Positions 1-5,237 of a DNA stretch of 5,237 nucleotides are shown here, in pieces. Both the position numbers and the translations under genes were made by a program. The DNA is from Cryomorphaceae bacterium. GTDB lineage: Bacteria > Bacteroidota > Bacteroidia > Flavobacteriales_D > Crocinitomicaceae. The notes under the pieces were generated by a model. The model had not been told where the DNA came from. It saw only the letters and a list, made by a program, of their open reading frames with translations, and ran no database searches. Within the stretch, counting starts at the first letter, position 1. Each line of letters opens with the position of its first letter. The stretch lies in NCBI GenBank assembly GCA_027485365.1, contig JAIXRD010000295.1, forward strand, positions 1 through 5,237. Reading direction: 5' to 3'.

Positions 1-791
1 ATAATTTCTTCTACCAAGGCACGTTTTGCTGCGATATTCTGCACATATACCTGGCGTTGCGCCTCATAGTGTACATTGATTTTCTCATAAATCTGACGAA
101 CGGTTTCCCAATATTTTGGTTTAATCAATTCCCATTCTTCATTTTGAACAGGGCCGATGTCTTCCCATTCATCCTGCAACACGCGCAACTGTTGCTCCAC
201 CGATTTGATGTCTTCTTCCTCGTTCCGAAGTTGCTGTAGCTTGTGAAGAACCTTCTGTTTTAATTGTAAATTCCGCTTATAATCATGGTCTTTTATTTCG
301 CGATAAATTCGCATGGTATAAAAGAAAATCTCTAATAAACGTGCGTATTCTTTTTGAATTCCATCCCGCTGATCTCTCGGAATATCTCCGATTTTTTTCC
401 ACGTTTCATGGATATTCTTGTACGATTGAAAGGCCGAAGCAATGTGCTCTTCCGACTCGATAATACGCTTCAATTCATCTAATAATCCTTTTTTTAATTT
501 CAGATTTTCACGTTCTAAGGTATCTTTCAGAGAGATTTGTTGTTTACGCTTCTCTTGAATGGCTTTATAGCGTGTGAAGAATTCATTTTTGATTTCGGTA
601 AAGTCAATAGAGTCAATCGATTCTCCTTTTTCTGCAGCATCGAGCATGGCGATTTGTTGAACCCGCTCTGCTTCAATTAAATGATCTTCGAAATTAATCT
701 TCACTTCATTAATTTCTCTACCTATCGCGATTAAATCGTCTTGAGATTCAAAGGCAATTAATTGTTCCAGTAAAAGACGTAGTTGTTCCAT
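1..791 (-). CDS. DUF349 domain-containing protein, N-terminal part (cut by window start)
   Basis: Reading leftward from the ATG at 791, 263 codons stay open to the window edge, so the C-terminus is missing. The protein is highly charged, rich in Glu, Lys, Gln and Leu, with no signal peptide or membrane segment, and looks like a cytoplasmic, largely helical coiled-coil protein. Two DUF349-like units are visible. The first is at about residues 118-185, with the hallmark TWKKIGDIP around W131 followed by a helix containing EYARLLEIFF. The second starts near residue 197, with DEWEDIGPV around W209 and then KYWETVRQIYEKI. Residues 1-115 are a helical lead-in. Bacteroidota members of this family are usually much longer, with several such repeats, so more are expected beyond the edge. 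The function of the family is not established. The start lies 2 bp after the stop of the upstream kinase gene, and no promoter is visible between them, so the two are probably co-transcribed. The family call is firm; no function is inferred. Confidence 0.87.
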   Translation of the reverse strand, partial: MEQLRLLLEQLIAFESQDDLIAIGREINEVKINFEDHLIEAERVQQIAMLDAAEKGESIDSIDFTEIKNEFFTRYKAIQEKRKQQISLKDTLERENLKLKKGLLDELKRIIESEEHIASAFQSYKNIHETWKKIGDIPRDQRDGIQKEYARLLEIFFYTMRIYREIKDHDYKRNLQLKQKVLHKLQQLRNEEEDIKSVEQQLRVLQDEWEDIGPVQNEEWELIKPKYWETVRQIYEKINVHYEAQRQVYVQNIAAKRALVEEI

Positions 792-793
792 GC

Positions 794-1711
794 TTACGCT
801 AATTCAAATTGAGAAAGGGTATAAAATTCTTTGATGCGTTCATCAAGTTCATTCTTCGTTAATTCTTCCAAGCGCTGGGTACCAAATTTCTCAACACAAA
901 AAGAAGCTAAGGCGGAACCTGCGATTACTGCTTTTTTCAACGAATCAAAGGTAACATCCTCTTGAGTGGAAAGATATCCCATCAAGCCGCCAGCAAAGGT
1001 ATCTCCAGCTCCGGTTGGATCAAATACTTCCTCGAGAGGCAAGGCCGGCGCATAAAACACTTCATCCGCACTAAAGAGTAAGGCACCGTGTTCACCTTTT
1101 TTAATAATTACTAAGCGAGGACCTAAGTCCATAATGCGTTTGGCCGCCGTTTTAAGTGCATATTCCCCGGTTAATTGACGTGCTTCCTCATCATTTACAA
1201 TCAGTAGATCCACCAATTTAAGGGTTTTGTGAAGTTCGTCTAATGCGATATCCATCCAGAAATTCATGGTATCCATCGCGATTAATTTAGGCCGAACGGC
1301 CATTTGTTCAACTACCTTTCGCTGTACATCCGGACTTAAATTTCCCAACATTAAAAAGGGTGCATTTCTAAATTCCATGGGAACAACAGGATCAAAGGTT
1401 CCAAGTACGTTTAATTCGGTCACCAAGGTGTCACGACTATTCATGTCGTTGTGGTATTTACCCGCCCAGAAAAATGTTTTTCCACCCTCAGGTATTTGAA
1501 TGCCTCGAATATCAATCCCCCTGCTGACCATGCCGTCAAGTACATCGGTAGGAAAATCTTCTCCCACTATAGAAACTAAGGCTTGATTTCTATTAAAAAA
1601 TGAAGCGGCAAGGGATATATATGTTCCTGCTCCTCCTACGATTTTGTCCGATTTTCCAAACGGAGTTTCAATGGCATCAAACGCCACACTCCCCACAGTT
1701 AATAATTGCAT
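794..1711 (-). CDS. PfkB-family (ribokinase-like) carbohydrate or nucleoside kinase
   Basis: A 305-residue cytosolic kinase of the ribokinase/PfkB fold, which transfers phosphate from ATP to a sugar or nucleoside hydroxyl. The start MQLLTVGSVAFD is the first beta strand of the fold. The first signature region is the glycine pair GGAGTYISLAA (residues 26-36), which faces substrate. VNDEEA (172-177) is the metal/phosphate-side N-x-x-E motif. DPTGAGDTFAGG (231-242) is the second PfkB signature, forming the anion hole with catalytic base D237. All key residues are present and length is normal for the family. An in-frame ATG at 1741 would add 10 residues (MLSYLCKKFS), but the -7 box at 1725-1732 lies inside that extension, so the ATG at 1711 is preferred. 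The substrate cannot be told from motifs; the conserved-looking MDTMNFW (146-152) may mark its subfamily. The gene is followed after 2 bp by the DUF349 gene, suggesting one transcript. Confidence 0.9.
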   Translation of the reverse strand: MQLLTVGSVAFDAIETPFGKSDKIVGGAGTYISLAASFFNRNQALVSIVGEDFPTDVLDGMVSRGIDIRGIQIPEGGKTFFWAGKYHNDMNSRDTLVTELNVLGTFDPVVPMEFRNAPFLMLGNLSPDVQRKVVEQMAVRPKLIAMDTMNFWMDIALDELHKTLKLVDLLIVNDEEARQLTGEYALKTAAKRIMDLGPRLVIIKKGEHGALLFSADEVFYAPALPLEEVFDPTGAGDTFAGGLMGYLSTQEDVTFDSLKKAVIAGSALASFCVEKFGTQRLEELTKNELDERIKEFYTLSQFELA

Positions 1712-1724
1712 ACTAAACTTTTTA

Positions 1725-1755
1725 CAAAGATAGGAAAGCAAAGTGGGAATGGGAA
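1725..1755 (-). promoter_or_regulatory. Predicted Bacteroidota-type promoter of the PfkB kinase gene
   Basis: On the minus strand TATCTTTG (1732 to 1725) matches the TAnnTTTG -7 consensus of the Bacteroidota primary sigma factor perfectly. The -33 region is weak: the best spaced triplet is TTC (1755 to 1753) at a 20-nt spacing, instead of TTG. The -7 box ends 13 nt before the ATG at 1711, so the transcript would have a leader of only a few bases. This is inferred from consensus alone. Confidence 0.6.
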
Positions 1756-1770
1756 CAGGATTCGCTTAAA

Positions 1771-3306
1771 TTATAAATCAAATTTAATCCCTTGTGCTAA
1801 GGGTAAACTATCAGAATAATTGATCGTATTTGTTTGACGGCGCATGTATATTTTCCATGAATCTGAACCAGACTCTCTTCCACCACCCGTTTCTTTTTCA
1901 CCACCAAACGCTCCTCCGATTTCAGCGCCAGAAGTTCCAATGTTTACATTAGCGATACCACAATCTGAACCCGCTTGTGATAAAAAGGCTTCTGCTTCTT
2001 TCAAATCATTAGACATAATCGCAGAAGACAATCCCTGAGGAACACCGTTCTGAATCGCAATCGCTTGATGTACATCTCCGCTATATTTCATTACATATAA
2101 GATTGGTGCAAAGGTCTCATGCTGAACAATCTCATAATGATTTTCGGCTTCAATGATACAAGGCTTTACATAACATCCCGTTTCATACCCGGCACCTGAA
2201 AGCACACCCCCTTCAACCAAAACCTTTCCTCCTTCTTGAATCGCTTTTGAAATAGCCGCTTCATACGCGGCAGCTGCTGCTGTATCAATTAAAGGCCCAA
2301 CATGGTTAGATTGATCCAATGGATTACCAATCTTTAATTGGCCATAGGCATTTATTAAGGCTTCTTTTACTTTATCGTAAACCGACTCATGGATAATCAA
2401 CCTACGTGTTGATGTACAGCGCTGACCTGCGGTACCTACCGCACCAAACACCGCACCGGGAACCACCATTTTCAAATCCGCAGTTGGTGTAATGATAATT
2501 GCATTGTTTCCCCCTAACTCCAATAAAGAACGTCCCAGCCTAGCACCCACAGCCGCACCCACGGATTTACCCATGCGTGTAGAACCTGTAGCTGAAACTA
2601 ATGGAACACGGACATCCTCAGCCATCAACTTGCCAATTTCTGGTCCACCAATCACTAACGAAGAAACCCCATCCGGAACGTTATTCGCTTTGAACACTTG
2701 ATTGGTGATGTATTGACATGCCAAGGCAGTAATAGGCGTTTTCTCAGATGGTTTCCACACACAAACGTCACCACAAACCCATGCTAAGGCAGCATTCCAA
2801 CTCCAAACGGCTACTGGAAAATTAAATGCAGAAATTATTCCTACAATACCTAAGGGGTGGTATTGCTCATACATCCGATGACCGGGACGCTCGGAATGCA
2901 TGGTAAGCCCGTATAACTGTCGAGATAATCCAACAGCGAAATCACAGATATCAATCATTTCTTGAACTTCACCAAGTCCTTCTTGTAAGGACTTACCCAT
3001 TTCATAAGAAACTAAAATACCTAAGGCTTCCTTGTGAACGCGTAATTGATCTCCTAATTGACGGACAATTTCTCCTCGTTTAGGCGCAGGCATCAAACGC
3101 CAAGAAGTAAATGCTTCTTGAGATTTTTGAATAATGCGATCATATTCAGCAGGAGTTACAGGACTTACGGAAGCGATTGTTGCACCATCAACTGGAGACA
3201 CAGAAACAATGGTTTGCGCATCAGAGCCAAGGGATTGTGCTCCTATATACCCACCAGGGTTGGTCGCTTTAATTTCAAATTGGGCTAAAATTTCGTGAAT
3301 TTGCAT
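1771..3306 (-). CDS. amaB: ALDH7-family aldehyde dehydrogenase (aminoadipate-semialdehyde / piperideine-6-carboxylate dehydrogenase type)
   Basis: A complete 511-residue NAD(P)+-dependent aldehyde dehydrogenase without signal peptide. Visible active-site elements are FNFP with oxyanion-hole N162, WKPSEKT with cofactor-binding K185, the glycine motif GSTRMG (241-246), ELGGNN with general base E263, GTAGQRCTSTRR with nucleophile C297, and HETFAP with E397. Several stretches are typical of the ALDH7 (antiquitin) group rather than other ALDHs: ELGGNNAI, the double Arg after the catalytic Cys, IGTSGAEIGGAFGGEK near 456-471, GGGRESGSDSWK (474-485) and the C-terminal INYSDSLPLAQGIKF. Established members oxidise L-2-aminoadipate-6-semialdehyde (in equilibrium with piperideine-6-carboxylate) to 2-aminoadipate in lysine breakdown. 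The exact substrate here is inferred, and no other lysine-catabolism gene lies in the window. The gene has its own promoter at 3322-3355. No clear terminator follows it before the kinase gene, 59 bp downstream. The symbol follows the bacterial orthologue and is less certain than the family. Confidence 0.92.
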   Translation of the reverse strand: MQIHEILAQFEIKATNPGGYIGAQSLGSDAQTIVSVSPVDGATIASVSPVTPAEYDRIIQKSQEAFTSWRLMPAPKRGEIVRQLGDQLRVHKEALGILVSYEMGKSLQEGLGEVQEMIDICDFAVGLSRQLYGLTMHSERPGHRMYEQYHPLGIVGIISAFNFPVAVWSWNAALAWVCGDVCVWKPSEKTPITALACQYITNQVFKANNVPDGVSSLVIGGPEIGKLMAEDVRVPLVSATGSTRMGKSVGAAVGARLGRSLLELGGNNAIIITPTADLKMVVPGAVFGAVGTAGQRCTSTRRLIIHESVYDKVKEALINAYGQLKIGNPLDQSNHVGPLIDTAAAAAYEAAISKAIQEGGKVLVEGGVLSGAGYETGCYVKPCIIEAENHYEIVQHETFAPILYVMKYSGDVHQAIAIQNGVPQGLSSAIMSNDLKEAEAFLSQAGSDCGIANVNIGTSGAEIGGAFGGEKETGGGRESGSDSWKIYMRRQTNTINYSDSLPLAQGIKFDL

Positions 3307-3321
3307 GAATTTAATTTTTTA

Positions 3322-3355
3322 CAAAGATAACGGAGTAGTTTAGATAAGTAATCAA
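3322..3355 (-). promoter_or_regulatory. Predicted promoter of the ALDH7 gene
   Basis: The minus strand carries TATCTTTG (3329 to 3322), a perfect TAnnTTTG -7 box, with TTG (3355 to 3353) 23 nt upstream, at the long end of the spacing accepted for Bacteroidota promoters. It sits between the terminator of the prs-rplY operon and the ALDH start, where a new promoter is needed. The -7 box ends 15 nt before the ATG at 3306, leaving a very short leader without a Shine-Dalgarno sequence. Confidence 0.68.
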
Positions 3356-3370
3356 CCTAAATCACAAAGC

Positions 3371-3394
3371 AAAAAAAAACCGCCGAAGCGGTTT
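3371..3394 (-). terminator. Rho-independent terminator of the prs-rplY operon
   Basis: Read on the minus strand, the RNA forms AAACCGC-UUCG-GCGGUUU, a 7-bp perfect stem (3394-3388 with 3383-3377) capped by the very stable C(UUCG)G tetraloop. It runs into a U tract (complement of the nine A at 3371-3379) whose first three bases also pair in the stem. It begins 9 bp after the rplY stop codon. On the plus strand the hairpin lacks a good U run, so it acts in the minus direction. Confidence 0.92.
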
Positions 3395-3403
3395 AATAAG
3401 TTA

Positions 3404-3994
3404 CTATGCTTCTTCATCCTCATCCGGGTCAGCATCAGAACCTTTAACAGCTCCTCTCGCCATTTTCACAGCAACAACAACTGCATTCGCAGGATCTAAA
3501 ATTTTAACACCAGGGATTTCAATGTTTGAAACTCGGTATGAATGACCAATTCGCATTGGAGAAATATCAATTTTGATTTCTTCAGGTAATGCAGATGGTA
3601 AGCCTTGACAACGCATGTGACGGAACACTTGCATCAATTTACCTCCGGCCATTACACCGCGAGAAGAACCCGTTAAGCGAACTGGTAGTTTTACTCGTAC
3701 TTCTTTAGTGTCGCTTAATTCTAAGAAATCCACGTGCTGAACCGTGTCCTTGGTAGGATGCTGTTGTAATTCACGAATAATTGCTTTAGTCTTTTTCCCA
3801 TTGACATCCAATTCTATTTGATATACATCTGGAGAAAAAACTAATTTCTCAAGTGGTACTCGCTTTACTGCAAAATGCGTTTGTTCGCCTTGGCCATAAA
3901 GCACGCAAGGAACTAATCCTTCATTTCGAAGTGCTTTAGCATCCTTTTTCCCTACGTTCGCTCGAAGCGAACCGCTCAACTGTGCTGTTTTCAT
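3404..3994 (-). CDS. rplY: 50S ribosomal protein L25 / general stress protein CTC (TL5 type)
   Basis: A complete 196-residue two-domain L25 of the CTC/TL5 kind, which binds 5S rRNA in the central protuberance of the 50S subunit. The N-terminal L25 domain (about 1-92) shows the early KKDAKALRNEGLVPCVLYG stretch and ends in the family's HVDF (87-90). The C-terminal TL5 beta domain (about 95-180) shows GVMAGGKL (113-120), LPEEIKIDIS (136-145) and IEIPGVKIL (158-166). The tail is acidic (DADPDEDEEA), as in many long L25 proteins. It is longer than the single-domain form of E. coli, but normal for this type. It begins 11 bp after the prs stop. The spacer ATAAATAATAA has no Shine-Dalgarno sequence but is A-rich, as is usual at Bacteroidota starts. 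The prs-rplY order is widespread in bacteria, supporting an operon driven by the prs promoter. It ends in TAG just before a strong terminator. Confidence 0.96.
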   Translation of the reverse strand: MKTAQLSGSLRANVGKKDAKALRNEGLVPCVLYGQGEQTHFAVKRVPLEKLVFSPDVYQIELDVNGKKTKAIIRELQQHPTKDTVQHVDFLELSDTKEVRVKLPVRLTGSSRGVMAGGKLMQVFRHMRCQGLPSALPEEIKIDISPMRIGHSYRVSNIEIPGVKILDPANAVVVAVKMARGAVKGSDADPDEDEEA

Positions 3995-4005
3995 TTATTA
4001 TTTAT

Positions 4006-4935
4006 TTAAGGTATTACAAAATGTGAACTAATTGATTCATTATTAACCATTCGCTTGATCACATCAGCAAATAAATGGTCAACTGAAACTACTCTTATTT
4101 TTCCCGATGCTTGACGCAATGGAACGGTATCCGTTACAATAAGTTCGGTTAAATGCGATTTTTCTATGCGCTCATAGGCTGGTCCAGACAATACCGCATG
4201 GGTACAAAATGCACGTACTGTTTTAGCTCCGCGTTCAATTAATAAATCTGCTGCGGTAGTGAGTGTTCCTGCCGTATCACACATGTCGTCAATGATAATA
4301 ACATCCTTTCCTTCCACCTCACCAATCACTGTCATTTCAGCAATTTCATTTGCTTTCTTTCGGTTTTTGTGACATAAAGCCAACCCGCAGTTTAGTATCT
4401 TAGCATAGGAATTCGCGCGCTTTGCTCCACCTGCATCAGGTGCTGCTACTACTAAATTATCCAAATTCAATTTCTGAATTTCAGGAATAAATATGGTTGA
4501 ACCGAATAAGTGATCAACGGGCACTTCAAAAAACCCTTGAATTTGATCTGCGTGTAAATCCATGGTCATGATTCGGTCTGCCCCAGCTGCCATTAGCATA
4601 TTGGCTACTAATTTAGCCCCGATAGCAACTCTTGGCTGATCTTTTCGGTCTTGTCTTGCAAATCCAAAATAAGGAATTACCGCAATAATTTTACGTGCAG
4701 AAGCACGACGAGCCGCATCCATTAAAAGCAGCAACTCAAACAAATTATCTTGTGGCGGAACGGTTGATTGAATGATGAAAACATCCTGTCCTCGTACTGT
4801 TTCTTCAAAACTTGGCTGGAATTCACCGTCACTAAACGTGGTGACTTTTACATCCCCCAATTCAGCGCCATAGCATGCGGCAATATTCGCACCTAAGGTT
4901 CGTGTGGCTCTTCCTGCAAAAATTTTAACACCCAT
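4006..4935 (-). CDS. prs: Ribose-phosphate pyrophosphokinase (PRPP synthetase), class I
   Basis: A complete 309-residue cytosolic enzyme that transfers pyrophosphate from ATP to ribose 5-phosphate, making PRPP for purine, pyrimidine, histidine, tryptophan and NAD synthesis. Length is typical of bacterial class I enzymes. Visible motifs in order are FSDGE (35-39) near the nucleotide site; the ATP-binding PYFGFARQDRKDQPR (88-102); the PRPP synthase signature MDLHADQIQGFFEVP (125-139) with metal/ATP-contact H128; the flexible catalytic loop CHKNRKKANE (188-197), where K190 and R192 match the catalytic Lys/Arg of studied enzymes; and the ribose-5-phosphate-binding IIIDDMCDTAGT (213-224). The CHKNRKKANEIAEM wording is usual in Bacteroidota. 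No catalytic residue is missing. It is the first gene of an operon with rplY, and its promoter (4956-4985) overlaps that of the divergent xseA. Confidence 0.97.
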   Translation of the reverse strand: MGVKIFAGRATRTLGANIAACYGAELGDVKVTTFSDGEFQPSFEETVRGQDVFIIQSTVPPQDNLFELLLLMDAARRASARKIIAVIPYFGFARQDRKDQPRVAIGAKLVANMLMAAGADRIMTMDLHADQIQGFFEVPVDHLFGSTIFIPEIQKLNLDNLVVAAPDAGGAKRANSYAKILNCGLALCHKNRKKANEIAEMTVIGEVEGKDVIIIDDMCDTAGTLTTAADLLIERGAKTVRAFCTHAVLSGPAYERIEKSHLTELIVTDTVPLRQASGKIRVVSVDHLFADVIKRMVNNESISSHFVIP

Positions 4936-4955
4936 AATCTTATGTTTGAGGGAGG

Positions 4956-4985
4956 CAAAGTTAAGACAATTAATCGGTTGAACAA
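4956..4985 (-). promoter_or_regulatory. Predicted promoter of the prs-rplY operon
   Basis: The minus strand reads TTTTG (TTG at 4985 to 4983), then 19 nt, then TAACTTTG (4963 to 4956). Both boxes match the Bacteroidota -33/-7 consensus fully, at a favoured spacing. The -7 box ends 20 nt before the prs ATG at 4935. This is the best promoter match in the window. Confidence 0.8.
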
Positions 4986-5007
4986 AATACTTACCTGCTT
5001 CAATTTG
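4978..5007 (+). promoter_or_regulatory. Predicted promoter of xseA, divergent from prs
   Basis: The plus strand has TTG (4978-4980), 19 nt, then TCAATTTG (5000-5007), which differs from TAnnTTTG at one position. The -7 box ends 14 nt before the xseA ATG. Its -33 box is 2 bp from the -33 box of prs on the other strand (TTGAACAA, 4978-4985). An alternative -7 box, TATTTTTA at 5010-5017, has no properly spaced TTG and is too close to the start. Confidence 0.55.
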
Positions 5008-5021
5008 TTTATTTTTAAGCC

Positions 5022-5237
5022 ATGTCTAAAGAAGTTTTCACCCTCAAACAAGTTGCCCAATCGATTCGTAAAACGCTTGAATCAAGGTATGAACGTACGT
5101 ATTGGGTAAAGGCTGAAATCTACAAAATGAACCTTTTTCCGAGTGGTCATGCGTTTCCTGAACTCGTGCAGCGTACGGATGATAAGATCGTGGCTAACCT
5201 GAGCGGGGTCATTTGGAAAACCAATTATGGCCGGATA
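5022..5237 (+). CDS. xseA: Exodeoxyribonuclease VII large subunit, N-terminal part (cut by window end)
   Basis: From the ATG at 5022 the frame is open for 72 codons to the window edge. This covers most of the N-terminal OB-fold DNA-binding domain; the catalytic part lies outside. Recognisable elements are the opening FTLKQVAQSIRKTLE helix (6-20), the WVKAEI strand (28-33), SGHAFPEL (41-48), which corresponds to the SGHxYFxL motif of other XseA proteins, and LSGVIWKTNY (60-69). With XseB, XseA forms exonuclease VII, which degrades single-stranded DNA from both ends into oligonucleotides and serves in DNA repair. xseB is expected nearby, as the two genes are often adjacent, but it is not in the window. 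The ATG is preceded by an A/T-rich leader without a Shine-Dalgarno sequence. The gene is divergent from prs. No internal stop or frameshift is seen. Confidence 0.9.
   Translation, partial: MSKEVFTLKQVAQSIRKTLESRYERTYWVKAEIYKMNLFPSGHAFPELVQRTDDKIVANLSGVIWKTNYGRI

Noticed and set aside
57..239. Plus-strand open frame of 60 codons
   Set aside because: It lies wholly opposite the DUF349 coding frame, has no promoter, and its translation shows no recognisable family; it is an antisense shadow.
1743..1765. Possible inverted repeat around GGGAATGGGAACAGGATTC
   Set aside because: Only about four bases pair (GAAT with ATTC), with a long loop and no U tract; not a credible terminator or operator.
2265..2285. 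GCGGCAGCTGCTGCTG low-complexity run
   Set aside because: It encodes the Ala run (residues 343-347) of the ALDH protein, in frame and in a surface-type segment; no sign of a functional repeat.
1266..3288. Four plus-strand open frames (1266-1499, 1844-2038, 2492-2701, 3058-3288)
   Set aside because: Each is antisense to the well-supported kinase or ALDH gene, with unstructured Pro/Ser-rich or basic translations and no promoter signals.
3371..3379. Run of nine A as a possible phase-variable tract
   Set aside because: It is the complement of the U tract of the intrinsic terminator and lies outside any coding or promoter element.
1..5237. Mobile elements, CRISPR arrays, tRNA/rRNA genes, riboswitches or defence genes
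   Set aside because: No transposase, regularly spaced repeats, cloverleaf, long structured leader or target-site duplications were seen; gaps between genes are all shorter than 100 bp.

Overview
The window comes from the chromosome of a Bacteroidota bacterium, most likely from the Flavobacteriales side of the phylum; the order is only a guess. The evidence is threefold. Perfect TAnnTTTG -7 boxes of the Bacteroidota primary sigma factor lie just upstream of three genes. Starts have no Shine-Dalgarno sequence but short, A/T-rich leaders. Gene content and protein variants (a DUF349 coiled-coil protein, an XseA with SGHAFPEL, a Prs with CHKNRKKANEIAEM) look like that phylum. All genes appear to be intact housekeeping or metabolic genes, apart from the two cut by the window edges.

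Layout from left to right. Positions 1-791 (minus) hold the N-terminal 263 codons of a DUF349 protein. Positions 794-1711 (minus) encode a PfkB-family kinase, ending only 2 bp before the DUF349 start. Positions 1771-3306 (minus) encode an ALDH7-type aldehyde dehydrogenase (aminoadipate-semialdehyde / piperideine-6-carboxylate type) with its own promoter. A strong intrinsic terminator at 3371-3394 closes the prs-rplY operon: prs at 4006-4935 (PRPP synthetase) and rplY at 3404-3994 (ribosomal protein L25/CTC), both minus and 11 bp apart. The 86-bp gap 4936-5021 is a compact divergent promoter region. From it prs runs left and xseA (exonuclease VII large subunit, cut by the window end) runs right from 5022.

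Functionally, prs supplies PRPP for nucleotide, histidine, tryptophan and NAD synthesis, and it is co-transcribed with a 5S-rRNA-binding ribosomal protein. The divergent xseA is a DNA repair nuclease subunit. The ALDH7 enzyme and the kinase/DUF349 pair form separate transcription units downstream. No terminator was seen between ALDH and the kinase, so read-through is possible.

No mobile element, CRISPR array, tRNA, rRNA, phage gene or defence system was seen. I found no convincing undescribed system. The most notable points are the back-to-back divergent promoters with -33 boxes 2 bp apart, the very short predicted leaders, a promoter that forces a start correction for the kinase, and the unknown substrate of that kinase.
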